Assembly (NCBI RefSeq): GCF_001152565.1
Contig: NZ_CQAZ01000044.1
Span: forward strand, 1-33,687
Direction of reading: 5' to 3'
Source of the DNA: Yersinia pekkanenii
Lineage (GTDB): Bacteria; Pseudomonadota; Gammaproteobacteria; Enterobacterales; Enterobacteriaceae
DNA length: 33,687 nt
In this document: positions 18,071 through 25,623 of the stretch, piece after piece
How positions within the stretch are numbered: the stretch's first letter is position 1
Layout of the letters: each line of letters starts with the position of its first letter
Notes under the pieces: model-generated
What the model was told of the DNA's origin: nothing
What the model saw: only the letters and a program-made list of their open reading frames with translations
The model's database searches: none
Translations under genes and position numbers: made by a program

Positions 18071-18850
18071 ATGAAGAATCAATACGGCAAAGTCAAAATT
18101 TGGGTAGCCAGTGCGACACTACTGGCAGCCTTTTCCGGTACCACCATGGCGGCGGACAACATTACAGTTTTTGCTGCGGCCTCGTTGACCAATGCACTAC
18201 AAGATATCGCCACGCAGTATAAAAAAGAGAAACAGGTTGATGTGGTCGCTTCTTATGCCTCATCTTCCACGTTGGCACGCCAGATTGAACAGGGCGCACC
18301 GGCCGATCTGTTTATTTCTGCCGACCAGCAATGGATGGATTATATTATTGATAAGCAGCAAATTGTTGCCAATACCCGCTATACCCTGTTAGGTAATAAA
18401 CTGGTCTTGATCGCACCGCAAGACAGCAAAATTGATAAAGTCGAAATTGATAAAAAAACCGACTGGAAGACATTGCTGGATGGTGGCCGTTTAGCGGTGG
18501 GCGATCCTGATCATGTTCCTGCGGGGATTTATGCCAAAGAATCACTGGAGAATTTAGGTGCCTGGTCAACTTTAGCCCCGGAAATGGCGCGCGCCAATAA
18601 CGTGCGCAGCGCAATGGCACTGGTCGAACGGGCAGAAGCGCCACTGGGTATTGTCTATGGTTCAGATGCTATAGCCAGTAAGAAGGTTAAAGTTGTGGGG
18701 ATATTCCCGGAAGCGAGTCATAAGCCGGTTGAATACCCAATGGCGATTGTTAAAGGCCACGAAAATCCGACCGTCAGTGCTTTTTATGATTACCTTAAAA
18801 GCCCCGCTGCGACGGTTATTTTCAAAAATTATGGATTTACCCCACGCTAA
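18071..18850 (+). CDS. modA: Molybdate-binding periplasmic protein ModA
   Basis: ModA captures molybdate or tungstate in the periplasm and hands it to ModBC. The 259-residue protein has a signal peptide ending near TTMA (residue 27). It keeps the family features: VFAAASLTNALQDIA, the segment SSSTLARQIEQGAPADLFISAD, and the late VERAEAPLGIVYGSDA and VEYPMAIVKGHENP. The gene is complete. Its stop TAA overlaps an ATG (TAATG) that opens the modB remnant, so the transport operon is broken right after it. Confidence 0.97.
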   Translation: MKNQYGKVKIWVASATLLAAFSGTTMAADNITVFAAASLTNALQDIATQYKKEKQVDVVASYASSSTLARQIEQGAPADLFISADQQWMDYIIDKQQIVANTRYTLLGNKLVLIAPQDSKIDKVEIDKKTDWKTLLDGGRLAVGDPDHVPAGIYAKESLENLGAWSTLAPEMARANNVRSAMALVERAEAPLGIVYGSDAIASKKVKVVGIFPEASHKPVEYPMAIVKGHENPTVSAFYDYLKSPAATVIFKNYGFTPR

Positions 18851-18876
18851 TGATATTGAGCGAAGATAATTATTAG
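18850..18876 (+). pseudogene. modB: 5' remnant of modB, cut by prophage insertion
   Basis: The ATG overlaps the modA stop, typical of modA-modB coupling. The frame reads MILSE, resembling E. coli ModB MILTDPEWQ, then DNY and a TAG. ModB normally has about 230 residues. Phage integrase sequences follow within 150 bases, so the frame is probably lost at the left prophage junction near 18862-18870. The rest of modB and modC would lie beyond the right end of the prophage, outside the window. Confidence 0.75.
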
Positions 18877-18887
18877 CGTTTGATAAC

Positions 18888-19020
18888 ATCCGGTAACATC
18901 TAATAAATCCCTTGTGTACTAGCTATTGTGGGGCTTTGTGTTTATTGGCATCTAATAACATTGATTGACAGTGAAGAGATTACCGGACAATCTACCGGAT
19001 AAATTAACGGTTATCCGGTG
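18888..19020. promoter_or_regulatory. Candidate integrase arm sites beside attL
   Basis: Four copies of a TACCGGAT-like motif occur: ATCCGGTA (18888-18895, inverted), TACCGGACAA (18981-18990), TACCGGATAA (18993-19002) and TTATCCGGTG (19011-19020, inverted). A 10-base direct repeat CATCTAATAA (18897-18906 and 18949-18958) lies between. The position between junction and int fits arm-type binding sites; the last copies also overlap the int leader. Confidence 0.55.
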
Positions 19021-19025
19021 GCCCC

Positions 19026-20219
19026 ATGAAGTTAACTGATACCAAAGTTCGCAACGCTAAACCTCAAGAAAAAGCCTATCAATTGCAAGATGGTAATGGA
19101 CTGTATTTGGATGTGCGCCCCTCAGGTATGAAGACCTGGCGTTATCGGTACTGGATCACGCCTACAAAGGATGGTCGTTACACTATAGGTAGTTACCCCA
19201 CAGTTTCATTAGCTGAGGCCAGAAAAGTACGCGAGTGGGCGCGGGAGCAGGTAAAGATCGGCACCGCCCCCAAAGAGGCCAAAGCAGCAGAGCGCGATAT
19301 TGCAAAGGCCGAAAGTTCTAATACATTCGAAGTGGTGGCCAGAGAGTGGATGGCTAAAAAGTGGGGTAATTGGTCAGAGAATACTAAAAGCCAAATAACG
19401 GGCTTTATGAATAATGATATTTTCCCTGCCATTGGTTCAATGCCTATGCGAGAAATTAACGCCTCACATATATTAAAAATAATTAGAGAATTAGAGGGGC
19501 GAGGGGCAATTTCCGTTGCGGTTAAAACTCGCCAGTGGTGTTCTGCTATTTTTTGTTACGGGGTGGCAACGCTGCGCGCTGATTCTGATCCGGCCGCCGC
19601 TCTTAAAGGCGCTATTATCACCCCTAAGGTTGTTCACTCTAGGTCACTAGCTGGAGATGAATTACGTGATTATTATCAGCGACTGAGCAGCTACGTCGGC
19701 AATCGAGTGACCATTATCGCGCTAAAGATGTTGCCGCTGGTGTTTGTGCGCCAAGTTGAATTACGCTCCGCTGAGTGGTCGCATATCGATTTTGACAACG
19801 CAGAGTGGGTCATCCCTTCAGGGTTAATGAAGATGCGCAGAGTGCACCGAGTTCCATTATCTGAGTCAGTACTCTTACTGCTAAATGAGTTGAAAGAGTT
19901 AACGGGTAAACGGCGTTGGCTTTTCCCTAACACAAGACTGGATACATTTATGGGGGCATCGACTTTAAACTGGGCCATTGTGCGCATGGGTTATGAGAGA
20001 TCGGTATTAACAACTCATGATTTCCGCGCTACAGCCTCTACACGATTGCACGAAATGGGTTACCGGCATGATGTGATTGAGCGGCAGCTAGCACACGTTG
20101 AAAAAAACCGTGTGTCAGCCGCATATAATCACGCCGAGTACATGCCAGAGAGACGGCAATTAATGGAGGAGTGGGGCCAGTGGGTTACTGGCCTTCTTGC
20201 TTCTGATTCTCCACAATAA
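19026..20219 (+). CDS. int: Prophage integrase, P4-type tyrosine recombinase
   Basis: The 397-residue protein has an N-terminal arm-DNA-binding domain (about 1-85, DUF4102 type, with GNGLYLDVRPSG). A core-binding domain (about 100-190) follows, then the catalytic domain with R242, H331-x2-R334 (HDFR), H357 (LAHVEK) and the nucleophile Y367 (AAYNHAEY). It integrates and, with an excisionase, excises the phage. It faces into the prophage and its 3' end overlaps the convergent AlpA-like gene by 35 bases. Most relatives target tRNA genes; here the site seems to be modB. Confidence 0.95.
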   Translation: MKLTDTKVRNAKPQEKAYQLQDGNGLYLDVRPSGMKTWRYRYWITPTKDGRYTIGSYPTVSLAEARKVREWAREQVKIGTAPKEAKAAERDIAKAESSNTFEVVAREWMAKKWGNWSENTKSQITGFMNNDIFPAIGSMPMREINASHILKIIRELEGRGAISVAVKTRQWCSAIFCYGVATLRADSDPAAALKGAIITPKVVHSRSLAGDELRDYYQRLSSYVGNRVTIIALKMLPLVFVRQVELRSAEWSHIDFDNAEWVIPSGLMKMRRVHRVPLSESVLLLLNELKELTGKRRWLFPNTRLDTFMGASTLNWAIVRMGYERSVLTTHDFRATASTRLHEMGYRHDVIERQLAHVEKNRVSAAYNHAEYMPERRQLMEEWGQWVTGLLASDSPQ

Positions 20220-20385
20220 GGTCATCAATCCACTCCTGAATTTCCGTTGATTTCCAGCGAGAGTTACGTCCATCTTTAACGGGTTTCGGGAATACCCCTT
20301 CTTTGATACGCAGGTAGATGGTTGAGCGGGCGTACCCTACAGCCTTTTCTACCCGTTCAATTGTTAATAGTTCGCATGTGATCAT
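20185..20385 (-). CDS. AlpA-family regulator / probable excisionase
   Basis: The 66-residue protein has the AlpA/MerR-like winged helix: LLTIERVEKAVGYARSTIYLRI, then EGVFPKPVKDGRNSRWKSTEIQEWI. AlpA-type proteins activate int or serve as directionality factors in P4-like and lambdoid elements. It is the last gene of the leftward operon and overlaps the 3' end of int on the other strand by 35 bases, so heavy leftward transcription could also interfere with int. Confidence 0.85.
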   Translation of the reverse strand: MITCELLTIERVEKAVGYARSTIYLRIKEGVFPKPVKDGRNSRWKSTEIQEWIDDLIVENQKQEGQ

Positions 20386-20387
20386 AA

Positions 20388-20792
20388 TTAGCCGCCTTGC
20401 TTATCTGTAGGGTAAAACATTGGTGAACACTCTGACGGATAGCCCGCTTTCCGTATTGCTATAGAGCACATGGCAATGGCGGCGTTGAAGTAGTTCGCGC
20501 TGACCAGGTGATCACCCTCCAGTTCAGTGATATCAATCAGGGGAGGGAGCATAACCGGCACTATTTCCGCCTTTTTTGTTAAGTCAGTGAGCGTTATGCC
20601 GCGAGAGGCTCCACGCCTTACATTGATTGCCCCTTTCTTCTTAAGTGCAGCGATATGGACACTGGCAGCATTTGGAGATTTAAACCCCATTCCGTCAGCA
20701 ATTTCAGTCATCGTTGGAGCCATGCCGTGGGTGCTGATGTATGCCTTAATCAAATCCAGAACTTCCCGCTGTCTCAAAGTTAATTCGCTCAT
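20388..20792 (-). CDS. Orphan LexA-type DNA-binding protein
   Basis: Residues 3-68 of 134 match the LexA N-terminal winged helix (LTLRQREVLDLIKAYIS, then APTMTEIADGMGFKSPNAASVHIAALKKKGAI). The rest has no S24 peptidase motif and no cleavage site; it holds a short region with several cysteines and hydrophobic residues. It cannot self-cleave as LexA does. It lies 2 bases upstream of the AlpA-like gene, so it may be a phage regulator of the leftward operon or of host SOS sites; that is inference. Confidence 0.75.
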   Translation of the reverse strand: MSELTLRQREVLDLIKAYISTHGMAPTMTEIADGMGFKSPNAASVHIAALKKKGAINVRRGASRGITLTDLTKKAEIVPVMLPPLIDITELEGDHLVSANYFNAAIAMCSIAIRKAGYPSECSPMFYPTDKQGG

Positions 20793-20793
20793 G

Positions 20794-21057
20794 TCACACC
20801 GCCCCTATCGCTTGTTGAACCACTCGGTGGCCCTTTTTACGGGGCTTCTTAACCGACTTGAAACTTACCGGTGCTACCTTTGGCCTGGCTGGTGGTGCTT
20901 CATTTATCCCGTTTCGGATGCGATATTTTGCTTTGGCTAACCAGTTAAGGTATTTCGTCCAGTCACATCCATCGTCAACGATCACAGTAGCCCGTGAAGG
21001 TGTTGCGATATCACAACACCCGTATCCGGCTTCATGGATATCAGCTTGCTTACCCAT
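20794..21057 (-). CDS. Hypothetical phage protein, basic tail
   Basis: An 87-residue protein with no family I recognise. The centre has an aromatic helix-like stretch (DWTKYLNWLAKAKYRI) and the C-terminal third is rich in lysine, arginine and proline (KKPRKKGHRVVQQ), suggesting nucleic-acid contact. Its start overlaps the gene upstream by 8 bases and its stop lies one base from the LexA-type gene, so it is translated as part of the operon. Confidence 0.6.
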   Translation of the reverse strand: MGKQADIHEAGYGCCDIATPSRATVIVDDGCDWTKYLNWLAKAKYRIRNGINEAPPARPKVAPVSFKSVKKPRKKGHRVVQQAIGAV

Positions 21058-21292
21058 TGGTGGCCCCTTTGCGGTCGCTTTTTGGCAGGAATTTATTCAC
21101 ATCCCATACCCAGAAAGTGCGGAACATGGTTTCATAGCTTGGCAGTGTGCTATAAACCTCATATCCCCGTTTGTTTAATACCTCCGTTCTAACCTTGAAT
21201 ACCCAGTCATTTCTACAAGTCATGAGCGTACAGATGGCAAGGGCAAGGAAAAAGAATGCAATGAGTATTAGTACTAGCACCAACTCAAACAT
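21050..21292 (-). CDS. Small membrane protein, unknown function
   Basis: An 80-residue protein with one N-terminal membrane helix (about residues 3-24, ELVLVLILIAFFFLALAI) followed by a soluble part with aromatic residues (YEVYSTLPSYETMFRTFWVWD). It overlaps the next gene by 8 bases at its 3' end and the previous gene by 8 bases at its 5' end. Function unknown. Confidence 0.65.
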   Translation of the reverse strand: MFELVLVLILIAFFFLALAICTLMTCRNDWVFKVRTEVLNKRGYEVYSTLPSYETMFRTFWVWDVNKFLPKSDRKGATNG

Positions 21293-21821
21293 TGGTAACC
21301 CCCTTGCGGTACCCGTCTGAAATTATCGCTTTTGCCACCTTGTAAGGTGATGAATCTTCCGGCCACTCAGCTTCAAAAACAATCCGGTTGAGTTCGCCTG
21401 ATAGCACCTGGTCATAAGTTGTGGGCCAGTGATCGCAAGGAACGTCGTTCATGTGGTACTCGCTGATAAGGTCCATGGTAAGCCGTGCAGCTTCCACTGC
21501 TGTTTTTTCTGACTTGCGGTAACCGGCATCCCAGACAGCACCGGTAATATTGCCGGGGTCGCCCCACGCTAACTTGATGATGTACGCCAGCGATAAAATG
21601 CTTTGATGACCAAGTGGGCTGTAAGCCTCGCTATTGGCGGGAACTGGTGCGACAACCCCCTTGCCCGGTTCGTGCGACTCAGCGCTTAACATTTTACTGT
21701 CTGACACCGTGACCTGCTCGGAGGTATGCCCGGAAGGAGCCGCGCCACGCAAGGCCTTAGAGCCATTTGTGCAGCTATCAACAGAATGCCACACTGCTAA
21801 AGGAGATGATTTATCGCTCAT
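21285..21821 (-). CDS. Hypothetical phage protein (178 aa)
   Basis: The first 75 residues are low-complexity, rich in serine, glycine and proline. The C-terminal half (about 75-178) is globular, with tryptophans (AWGDPGN, DHWPTTYDQVL, EAEWPEDSSPYKVAKAIISDGYRKG). No known motif. It overlaps both neighbours by a few bases, in the tight style of the operon. Confidence 0.6.
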   Translation of the reverse strand: MSDKSSPLAVWHSVDSCTNGSKALRGAAPSGHTSEQVTVSDSKMLSAESHEPGKGVVAPVPANSEAYSPLGHQSILSLAYIIKLAWGDPGNITGAVWDAGYRKSEKTAVEAARLTMDLISEYHMNDVPCDHWPTTYDQVLSGELNRIVFEAEWPEDSSPYKVAKAIISDGYRKGVTNV

Positions 21822-22162
21822 TGCGCACCCCCTGCCACCGTAGAACCAATGTCAGAACCCATGCTTTCCCATATTTCACGGCCGTCTTGCGTCAGGTTGT
21901 TACCATCCAGACACTTAGTTAGTATCTCAATTGCTATTTTTTCCCACTGCAATAAATACAGCTTTAAGGCTTCCAGATAGTAGGCATCAACCAAAGCACG
22001 AACCCCTGACACGCCACCGACAATTTCAATTCGAAGAGGAAAATCGCCAGCATCCACCATGAAGAAATCACCGCCGTTCTGTTGCTTCACATGGTCATAT
22101 ATCGCTGCTGAATACTGGTTAGCCAGTGCGTTGAGTCGGAAGTTTTTAGTGATAATTTTCAT
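21818..22162 (-). CDS. Hypothetical phage protein (114 aa)
   Basis: A 114-residue soluble protein with mixed alpha/beta character (KIITKNFRLNALANQYSAAIYDHV, then FPLRIEIVGGVSG, then a long helix YYLEALKLYLLQWEKIAIEIL). Starts overlap the Rha-type gene stop by 4 bases. No family recognised. Confidence 0.6.
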   Translation of the reverse strand: MKIITKNFRLNALANQYSAAIYDHVKQQNGGDFFMVDAGDFPLRIEIVGGVSGVRALVDAYYLEALKLYLLQWEKIAIEILTKCLDGNNLTQDGREIWESMGSDIGSTVAGGAQ

Positions 22163-22989
22163 CGTGGAGCCTCCCCATCGTTGTTTTCAGATTTCAGACG
22201 CAGAGTAAAGCCGCCGAACTCTGGATGCTTCCAGCGCTTGAGTTTGCCGGTTGGAGGTGTGGACTCATCAAGCAACGCCTGAGCAGCAGCCATAAACAAA
22301 TCACGGTGGATCATTAGGTGGCCCCGATCGCCACTGGTCATGCAGGTAGGTAAGTTGGCGAATGTAGCCAGTCGGCGGCATGCAGCATCTGATAACCCAC
22401 AGGCCCACGACAGATCCGACACAAGAGCGTATTCGGATTGTTCGTTATCTGGCGAATGATGGCTGACCTGCAAGGCTTCCGGTGCTGGTGGTGCGATAGC
22501 TGCAACCGGTTCAACTGCTGGCTGATATTTCTGAATGCCAACAATGTCGACCACCGCTTTCATGGTTGCCGATGCGGTTGCTTCTGCTACAACACGGGCC
22601 AGAGAAAGAATGTCATTATTCATGTGAGTTTCCCGTGGTGCTGGTAGTGCGGTAATGTGTGGTTGTTCCAGCTCGACCTTCATTTCTTGCCACTGTTCAA
22701 TAAGTGCAAGGCGGCGATTGGCGTCATAGCCAGTAACCAATGTCATGGACAGGGTTTCGTTCAACCAGATTTCATCGATAACAGTGCGGCCCCCATGCTC
22801 TTTATAGGCGATTAAAAATCCTTTAAAATCATTGCAGTCCATGTTTGGACTGTAAATTCCTAACTGCTCCAGCATCGCTTTAATGTCACGGACAACGTGC
22901 TTTGGCTCTTTATCTGTCGCTGCTGCAATTTCACGACTACCCATCATCGGTACACCATTAACTATTTTTAGATCGGTTTTATTGGTCAT
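22159..22989 (-). CDS. Rha-family phage regulatory protein (left arm)
   Basis: Residues about 14-110 fit the Rha domain: MMGSREIAAATDKEPKHVVRDI, KGFLIAYKEHGG, then ETLSMTLVTGYDANRRLALIEQW. Rha of phage P22-like elements hinders infection of hosts lacking IHF; its molecular action is unclear. The C-terminal 160 residues are a separate region with a helical part (DLSWACGLSDAACRRLATFANLP) and a basic end. The 276 residues are longer than the plain Rha domain. A second Rha-type protein is encoded on the right arm (27830-28540). Confidence 0.8.
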   Translation of the reverse strand: MTNKTDLKIVNGVPMMGSREIAAATDKEPKHVVRDIKAMLEQLGIYSPNMDCNDFKGFLIAYKEHGGRTVIDEIWLNETLSMTLVTGYDANRRLALIEQWQEMKVELEQPHITALPAPRETHMNNDILSLARVVAEATASATMKAVVDIVGIQKYQPAVEPVAAIAPPAPEALQVSHHSPDNEQSEYALVSDLSWACGLSDAACRRLATFANLPTCMTSGDRGHLMIHRDLFMAAAQALLDESTPPTGKLKRWKHPEFGGFTLRLKSENNDGEAPR

Positions 22990-22999
22990 TTTTTATTCC

Positions 23000-23575
23000 T
23001 TAGTGAACCACTGGCATATCTGGGATGCCTTCGGTTTTGATCATCTCGATAAATTCATCGTGCAGTATTTCCAGACCTTCACGACCCATTGCCGATAACC
23101 TGAAGCCTCGATCCGGGCATACCACCACCATGTCCTGATACATCCTTAGAGCCAGCGCCATACCTGCCTGATTTCCGAATTTCTCGATAGCGGAGCCCTC
23201 GATGTGATTTGCCAGAGAAAATCGCAGGGTGCCCGGGTAAATGCTTATGCCTCCATTCTTTCCGATGTAGATAACAGCAAGGTCAGCTCCGCCTTCGTCG
23301 TTCTGGATTTCAGCCGTGCCGTTTTTTTCCCGTTCCTCATTGATGAACACGGTCACGACGAGCCACCGCCAGATAACAACCTCTTTCTCAATGCTCAAAC
23401 TCAGCCAGCCGTTAACTTTCGCGTCTTGAATGCAGGCTAAAGCCCTCAAGCCTTCGGATGTTTTTTTGTCGTAATACCCGCTATCAAGCTGACGGATTGC
23501 AGCGGAATACCCAGTGACACGGTTTCCCGTTTTAATGCCGTCAGGCGTCGATTCTGGATTCAGTTCAGTACTCAT
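23000..23575 (-). CDS. Hypothetical phage protein (191 aa)
   Basis: A soluble protein of 191 residues. Visible features are a tryptophan-rich stretch (NGWLSLSIEKEVVIWRWLVVTVFI, about 55-80), an acidic segment and a C-terminal part (VVVCPDRGFRLSAMGREGLEILHDEFIEMI) that looks like a winged-helix or helical domain. Not a family I can name. It lies three bases after the ParE-like small gene and ten bases before the Rha-type gene. Confidence 0.6.
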   Translation of the reverse strand: MSTELNPESTPDGIKTGNRVTGYSAAIRQLDSGYYDKKTSEGLRALACIQDAKVNGWLSLSIEKEVVIWRWLVVTVFINEEREKNGTAEIQNDEGGADLAVIYIGKNGGISIYPGTLRFSLANHIEGSAIEKFGNQAGMALALRMYQDMVVVCPDRGFRLSAMGREGLEILHDEFIEMIKTEGIPDMPVVH

Positions 23576-23578
23576 CAG

Positions 23579-23797
23579 TTACACCCCTAACTCTTTGTTG
23601 TATCGCTGGTGGCTCATGGCCTCCCAGTGCTGCCCGCCGTCTTTCGATAGCAACCGCCAGCGGTGGGTAATGCGTAAAGACAGATAGCCGTGTTGATGGG
23701 TACGGCGAGGGTGAATGGTTCCACGGCCGAACCGGTTTAAAATCTGAGTGGCCCCGATGTAGATCCGGAGCGGTATGCGGTTGCCTGATAGCGTCAC
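23579..23797 (-). CDS. Small protein resembling phage ParE-like toxins
   Basis: A 72-residue basic protein with YLSLRITHRWRLLSKDGGQHWEAMSHQRYN (about 37-67, given here only as a region; key residues R-W-R-L, D-G-G, W, S-H-x-x-Y-N). The pattern resembles the small phage ParE-like toxin family, from memory. It starts with GTG at 23797, overlapping the stop of the gene upstream by three bases (GTGA), and AAGGAAAGG lies before it. A different frame here (23565-23843) lacks any protein-like pattern and was rejected. Confidence 0.5.
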   Translation of the reverse strand: MTLSGNRIPLRIYIGATQILNRFGRGTIHPRRTHQHGYLSLRITHRWRLLSKDGGQHWEAMSHQRYNKELGV

Positions 23798-24141
23798 TTT
23801 GCCTTTCCTTTTGCCTTAGCCATTTCGGCAATATATTTAACAATGGTATTCATGAAATCTTTTCCCACTTTGGTAAGGTGACCGCCGTCCTTAGATAAGA
23901 AGCTGTCATAGGTGTTAATAATGAATTTCCCAGCTTCGAGTAGTTTGTATTCCCCATATACGTCTGCCTCGAAATTTATTAAGGCCTCAATCAGGACTCT
24001 CTCGGATAATTCAACTGTGTACATGCCGCCATCTTTCAAGCTGACAATTACGCAATGGCTATTTGTTTTGCGCATCATTGATTCGAGCTTGGCGTCAACA
24101 ATGTTCTTGCGTCTCTTATTTATTAATTCAGCGTTGCTCAC
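23794..24141 (-). CDS. Hypothetical phage protein (115 aa)
   Basis: A 115-residue protein, apparently starting at GTG (24141) after AAGGAAAT. It has a basic N-terminal helix (NKRRKNIVDAKLESMMRK) and a lysine-rich end (AKAKGKAK). A segment (SKDGGMYT, SKDGGHLT) recurs twice. Its stop overlaps the GTG start of the ParE-like gene, so the two are translationally coupled. Whether it is an antitoxin is untested. Confidence 0.55.
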   Translation of the reverse strand: MSNAELINKRRKNIVDAKLESMMRKTNSHCVIVSLKDGGMYTVELSERVLIEALINFEADVYGEYKLLEAGKFIINTYDSFLSKDGGHLTKVGKDFMNTIVKYIAEMAKAKGKAK

Positions 24142-24217
24142 ATTCCAATTTCCTTATTTTCTGGCTTATAGGTGTAGGGAGTCCTAACCCGAAGGCCATA
24201 ATTAATATTTTTGTTAA

Positions 24218-24673
24218 TTAGTAATTAAGGTTTTGAATCTCTCTCTCTAATTCGGTCGCCTTATCTATTGCCTTGATATATTTTTTAAAAAGGATATCTG
24301 TTTGTTTTTCCTTCTTGGTATTTAGCTTTAATGTTTCACGTTGTTTCGCCATTAGGCGGAGAATGTGACGAATTGCACGTTCACGACAGCGGATATAATC
24401 ATGAAGTAAATTACCACGAATCCATGCCTTGCGCTCGATGTCGTAAATGTCGTCTTCGCGTATAGCTAATCCGAGGCGTTTATAAACAGAGGTTGCCATA
24501 ACCTGAGCTAATTTATTAATGGCAGCGCGGCGGCTTAGATATCGTTTATAAATACCGTGGCGATTAACAACGTATATTTGCGCTTCCACTTTCATTAATG
24601 CGCTATTTATGCCGCCATCGTTAATGATGAAATATTCACTTATTTGGCCGTAATCTATTTTTTCAGGTTTCAT
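24218..24673 (-). CDS. Hypothetical basic phage protein, coiled-coil end
   Basis: A 151-residue protein with many lysines and arginines. The second half (about 85-150) is mostly long helix (IRCRERAIRHILRLMAK, then KKYIKAIDKATELEREIQNL) likely to form a coiled coil. Its ATG overlaps the stop of the upstream gene by 4 bases. AT-rich codon use (many ATA, AAA) differs from the host genes to the left. Function unknown. Confidence 0.55.
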   Translation of the reverse strand: MKPEKIDYGQISEYFIINDGGINSALMKVEAQIYVVNRHGIYKRYLSRRAAINKLAQVMATSVYKRLGLAIREDDIYDIERKAWIRGNLLHDYIRCRERAIRHILRLMAKQRETLKLNTKKEKQTDILFKKYIKAIDKATELEREIQNLNY

Positions 24674-24888
24674 TTTTTGCTTTCCTTATATTTCCCCATG
24701 GCGTAATCACATAGATTATCATTGGCCTCGAGCATCACTTCTGGCACACCGTCTAATAGAGTTATAATTGCGCCGATTTTGTCAGTGATATCGTTCTTGC
24801 TGCTGGTGGCAAGTTCAAGCCACATTGCTAAAACCGCTTGTGCTTTCCTTACCTGACAGGTGACATCTTCCAATTGATTAGATTTCAT
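24670..24888 (-). CDS. Small helical phage protein, array member 4
   Basis: I choose the ATG at 24888 (AAAGGGG before it, MKSNQLEDV), giving 72 residues; a longer frame to 24954 would be buried in the upstream gene. Pattern: helix (VRKAQAVLAMWLELA), linker SSKNDIT, then helix (AIITLLDGVPEVMLEANDNLCDYAM). The layout resembles the neighbours at 24878-25081, 25074-25256 and 25246-25623. The start overlaps the upstream gene by 11 bases. Confidence 0.55.
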   Translation of the reverse strand: MKSNQLEDVTCQVRKAQAVLAMWLELATSSKNDITDKIGAIITLLDGVPEVMLEANDNLCDYAMGKYKESKK

Positions 24889-25081
24889 GGTCAGCCCCTT
24901 TCTGCGCAGCACGTCTAGACATTGTTTTGGCGTAATCAGCACAGTAATCAACAATGGTATCGGCTATCTGAATGCCTTGATGGGGGTCGAGACTGAATCG
25001 TTCCGCAGCTTGCAGATACAGTGCAATATCGCCTAGAACATCAGCCAATGACTGAGCGATGCATGGGTTATCTTTATTCAT
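24878..25081 (-). CDS. Small helical phage protein, array member 3
   Basis: A 67-residue protein: helix (SLADVLGDIALYLQAAERFS), short loop, helix (QIADTIVDYCADYAKTM), basic tail ending ADHEI. Its last codons GACCATGAAATC contain the ATG of the next gene. ATG start overlaps the upstream gene by 8 bases behind CGAGGCC. Family unknown. Confidence 0.55.
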   Translation of the reverse strand: MNKDNPCIAQSLADVLGDIALYLQAAERFSLDPHQGIQIADTIVDYCADYAKTMSRRAAQKGADHEI

Positions 25082-25256
25082 GGTTGGCCTCGGCTAAAGT
25101 AAGGTAATCCACAACCTGATTAGATGCGTCGATAGCAAGATCTAACAGATTCCCTTTATCAAAGTCAGAGACTGGCTCACTCGAACAACTGATGGCTAAT
25201 AACAGAGATGCAAATTGGGCGGCTTTTCCTGCCGCATTGGTTTCATTAATTGGCAT
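25074..25256 (-). CDS. Small helical phage protein, array member 2
   Basis: The ATG at 25256 (MPINETNAAGKAAQ, with GGAGG before it) gives 60 residues. Pattern: helix (AAQFASLLLAI), linker CSSEPVSDFD, helix (LLDLAIDASNQVVDYLT), end LAEANHE. The EANH tail is encoded by the DNA that also holds the next gene's ribosome site and ATG. The 82-residue frame to 25322 was not chosen because it lies inside the upstream gene. Confidence 0.55.
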   Translation of the reverse strand: MPINETNAAGKAAQFASLLLAISCSSEPVSDFDKGNLLDLAIDASNQVVDYLTLAEANHE

Positions 25257-25623
25257 GGTTCGCCTCCAGCAGAGTAAATTCATGGATAAAACTACTGAGT
25301 GGATAGTTGTGAGTGGCTCCATGGTATGGCTCGTAGGAGAACACTATGCGGTCACCTGTAAGATCCTTAATAAGGGCCGTCATTCCACCGCCATTTTTTG
25401 TATAACGGTCACCTATTGCTGGGCTTCGTTCGATACTCTCACCAGAGCGATTAATCAGATATTCAGTAACGGAATCTGCATACTCAGAAGACATATCAAG
25501 TAGTAGTTCAACTTCACAACCTGAAAGTTCAACCCATGAATGATTAAGTGCACGAATGACCGCACTCGCTTTCTGTGCATTAAGGAGGGTATCCATAAGA
25601 CTATTAGTTTCCTGTTTAGACAT
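25246..25623 (-). CDS. Phage protein with array-like N-terminus, member 1
   Basis: Starting at the ATG at 25623, behind a near-perfect AGGAGGTG, it has 125 residues. Residues about 10-50 (AQKASAVIRALNHSW, then EVELLLDMSSEYADSVTEYLI) follow the two-helix pattern of the small genes downstream. Residues 55-125 form an extra domain with beta character (GDRYTKNGGGMTALIKDLTGDRIVFSYEPY), and the end LLEANHAN overlaps the next ATG by 11 bases. A start at 25656 would add 11 residues without support. Confidence 0.6.
   Translation of the reverse strand: MSKQETNSLMDTLLNAQKASAVIRALNHSWVELSGCEVELLLDMSSEYADSVTEYLINRSGESIERSPAIGDRYTKNGGGMTALIKDLTGDRIVFSYEPYHGATHNYPLSSFIHEFTLLEANHAN

Noticed and set aside
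23565-23843. 92-residue open frame on the minus strand
   Set aside because: It overlaps the better-supported 72-residue frame at 23579-23797, which is coupled to its upstream gene by GTGA and shows a recognisable residue pattern. The 92-residue frame is rich in proline, histidine and arginine without pattern.
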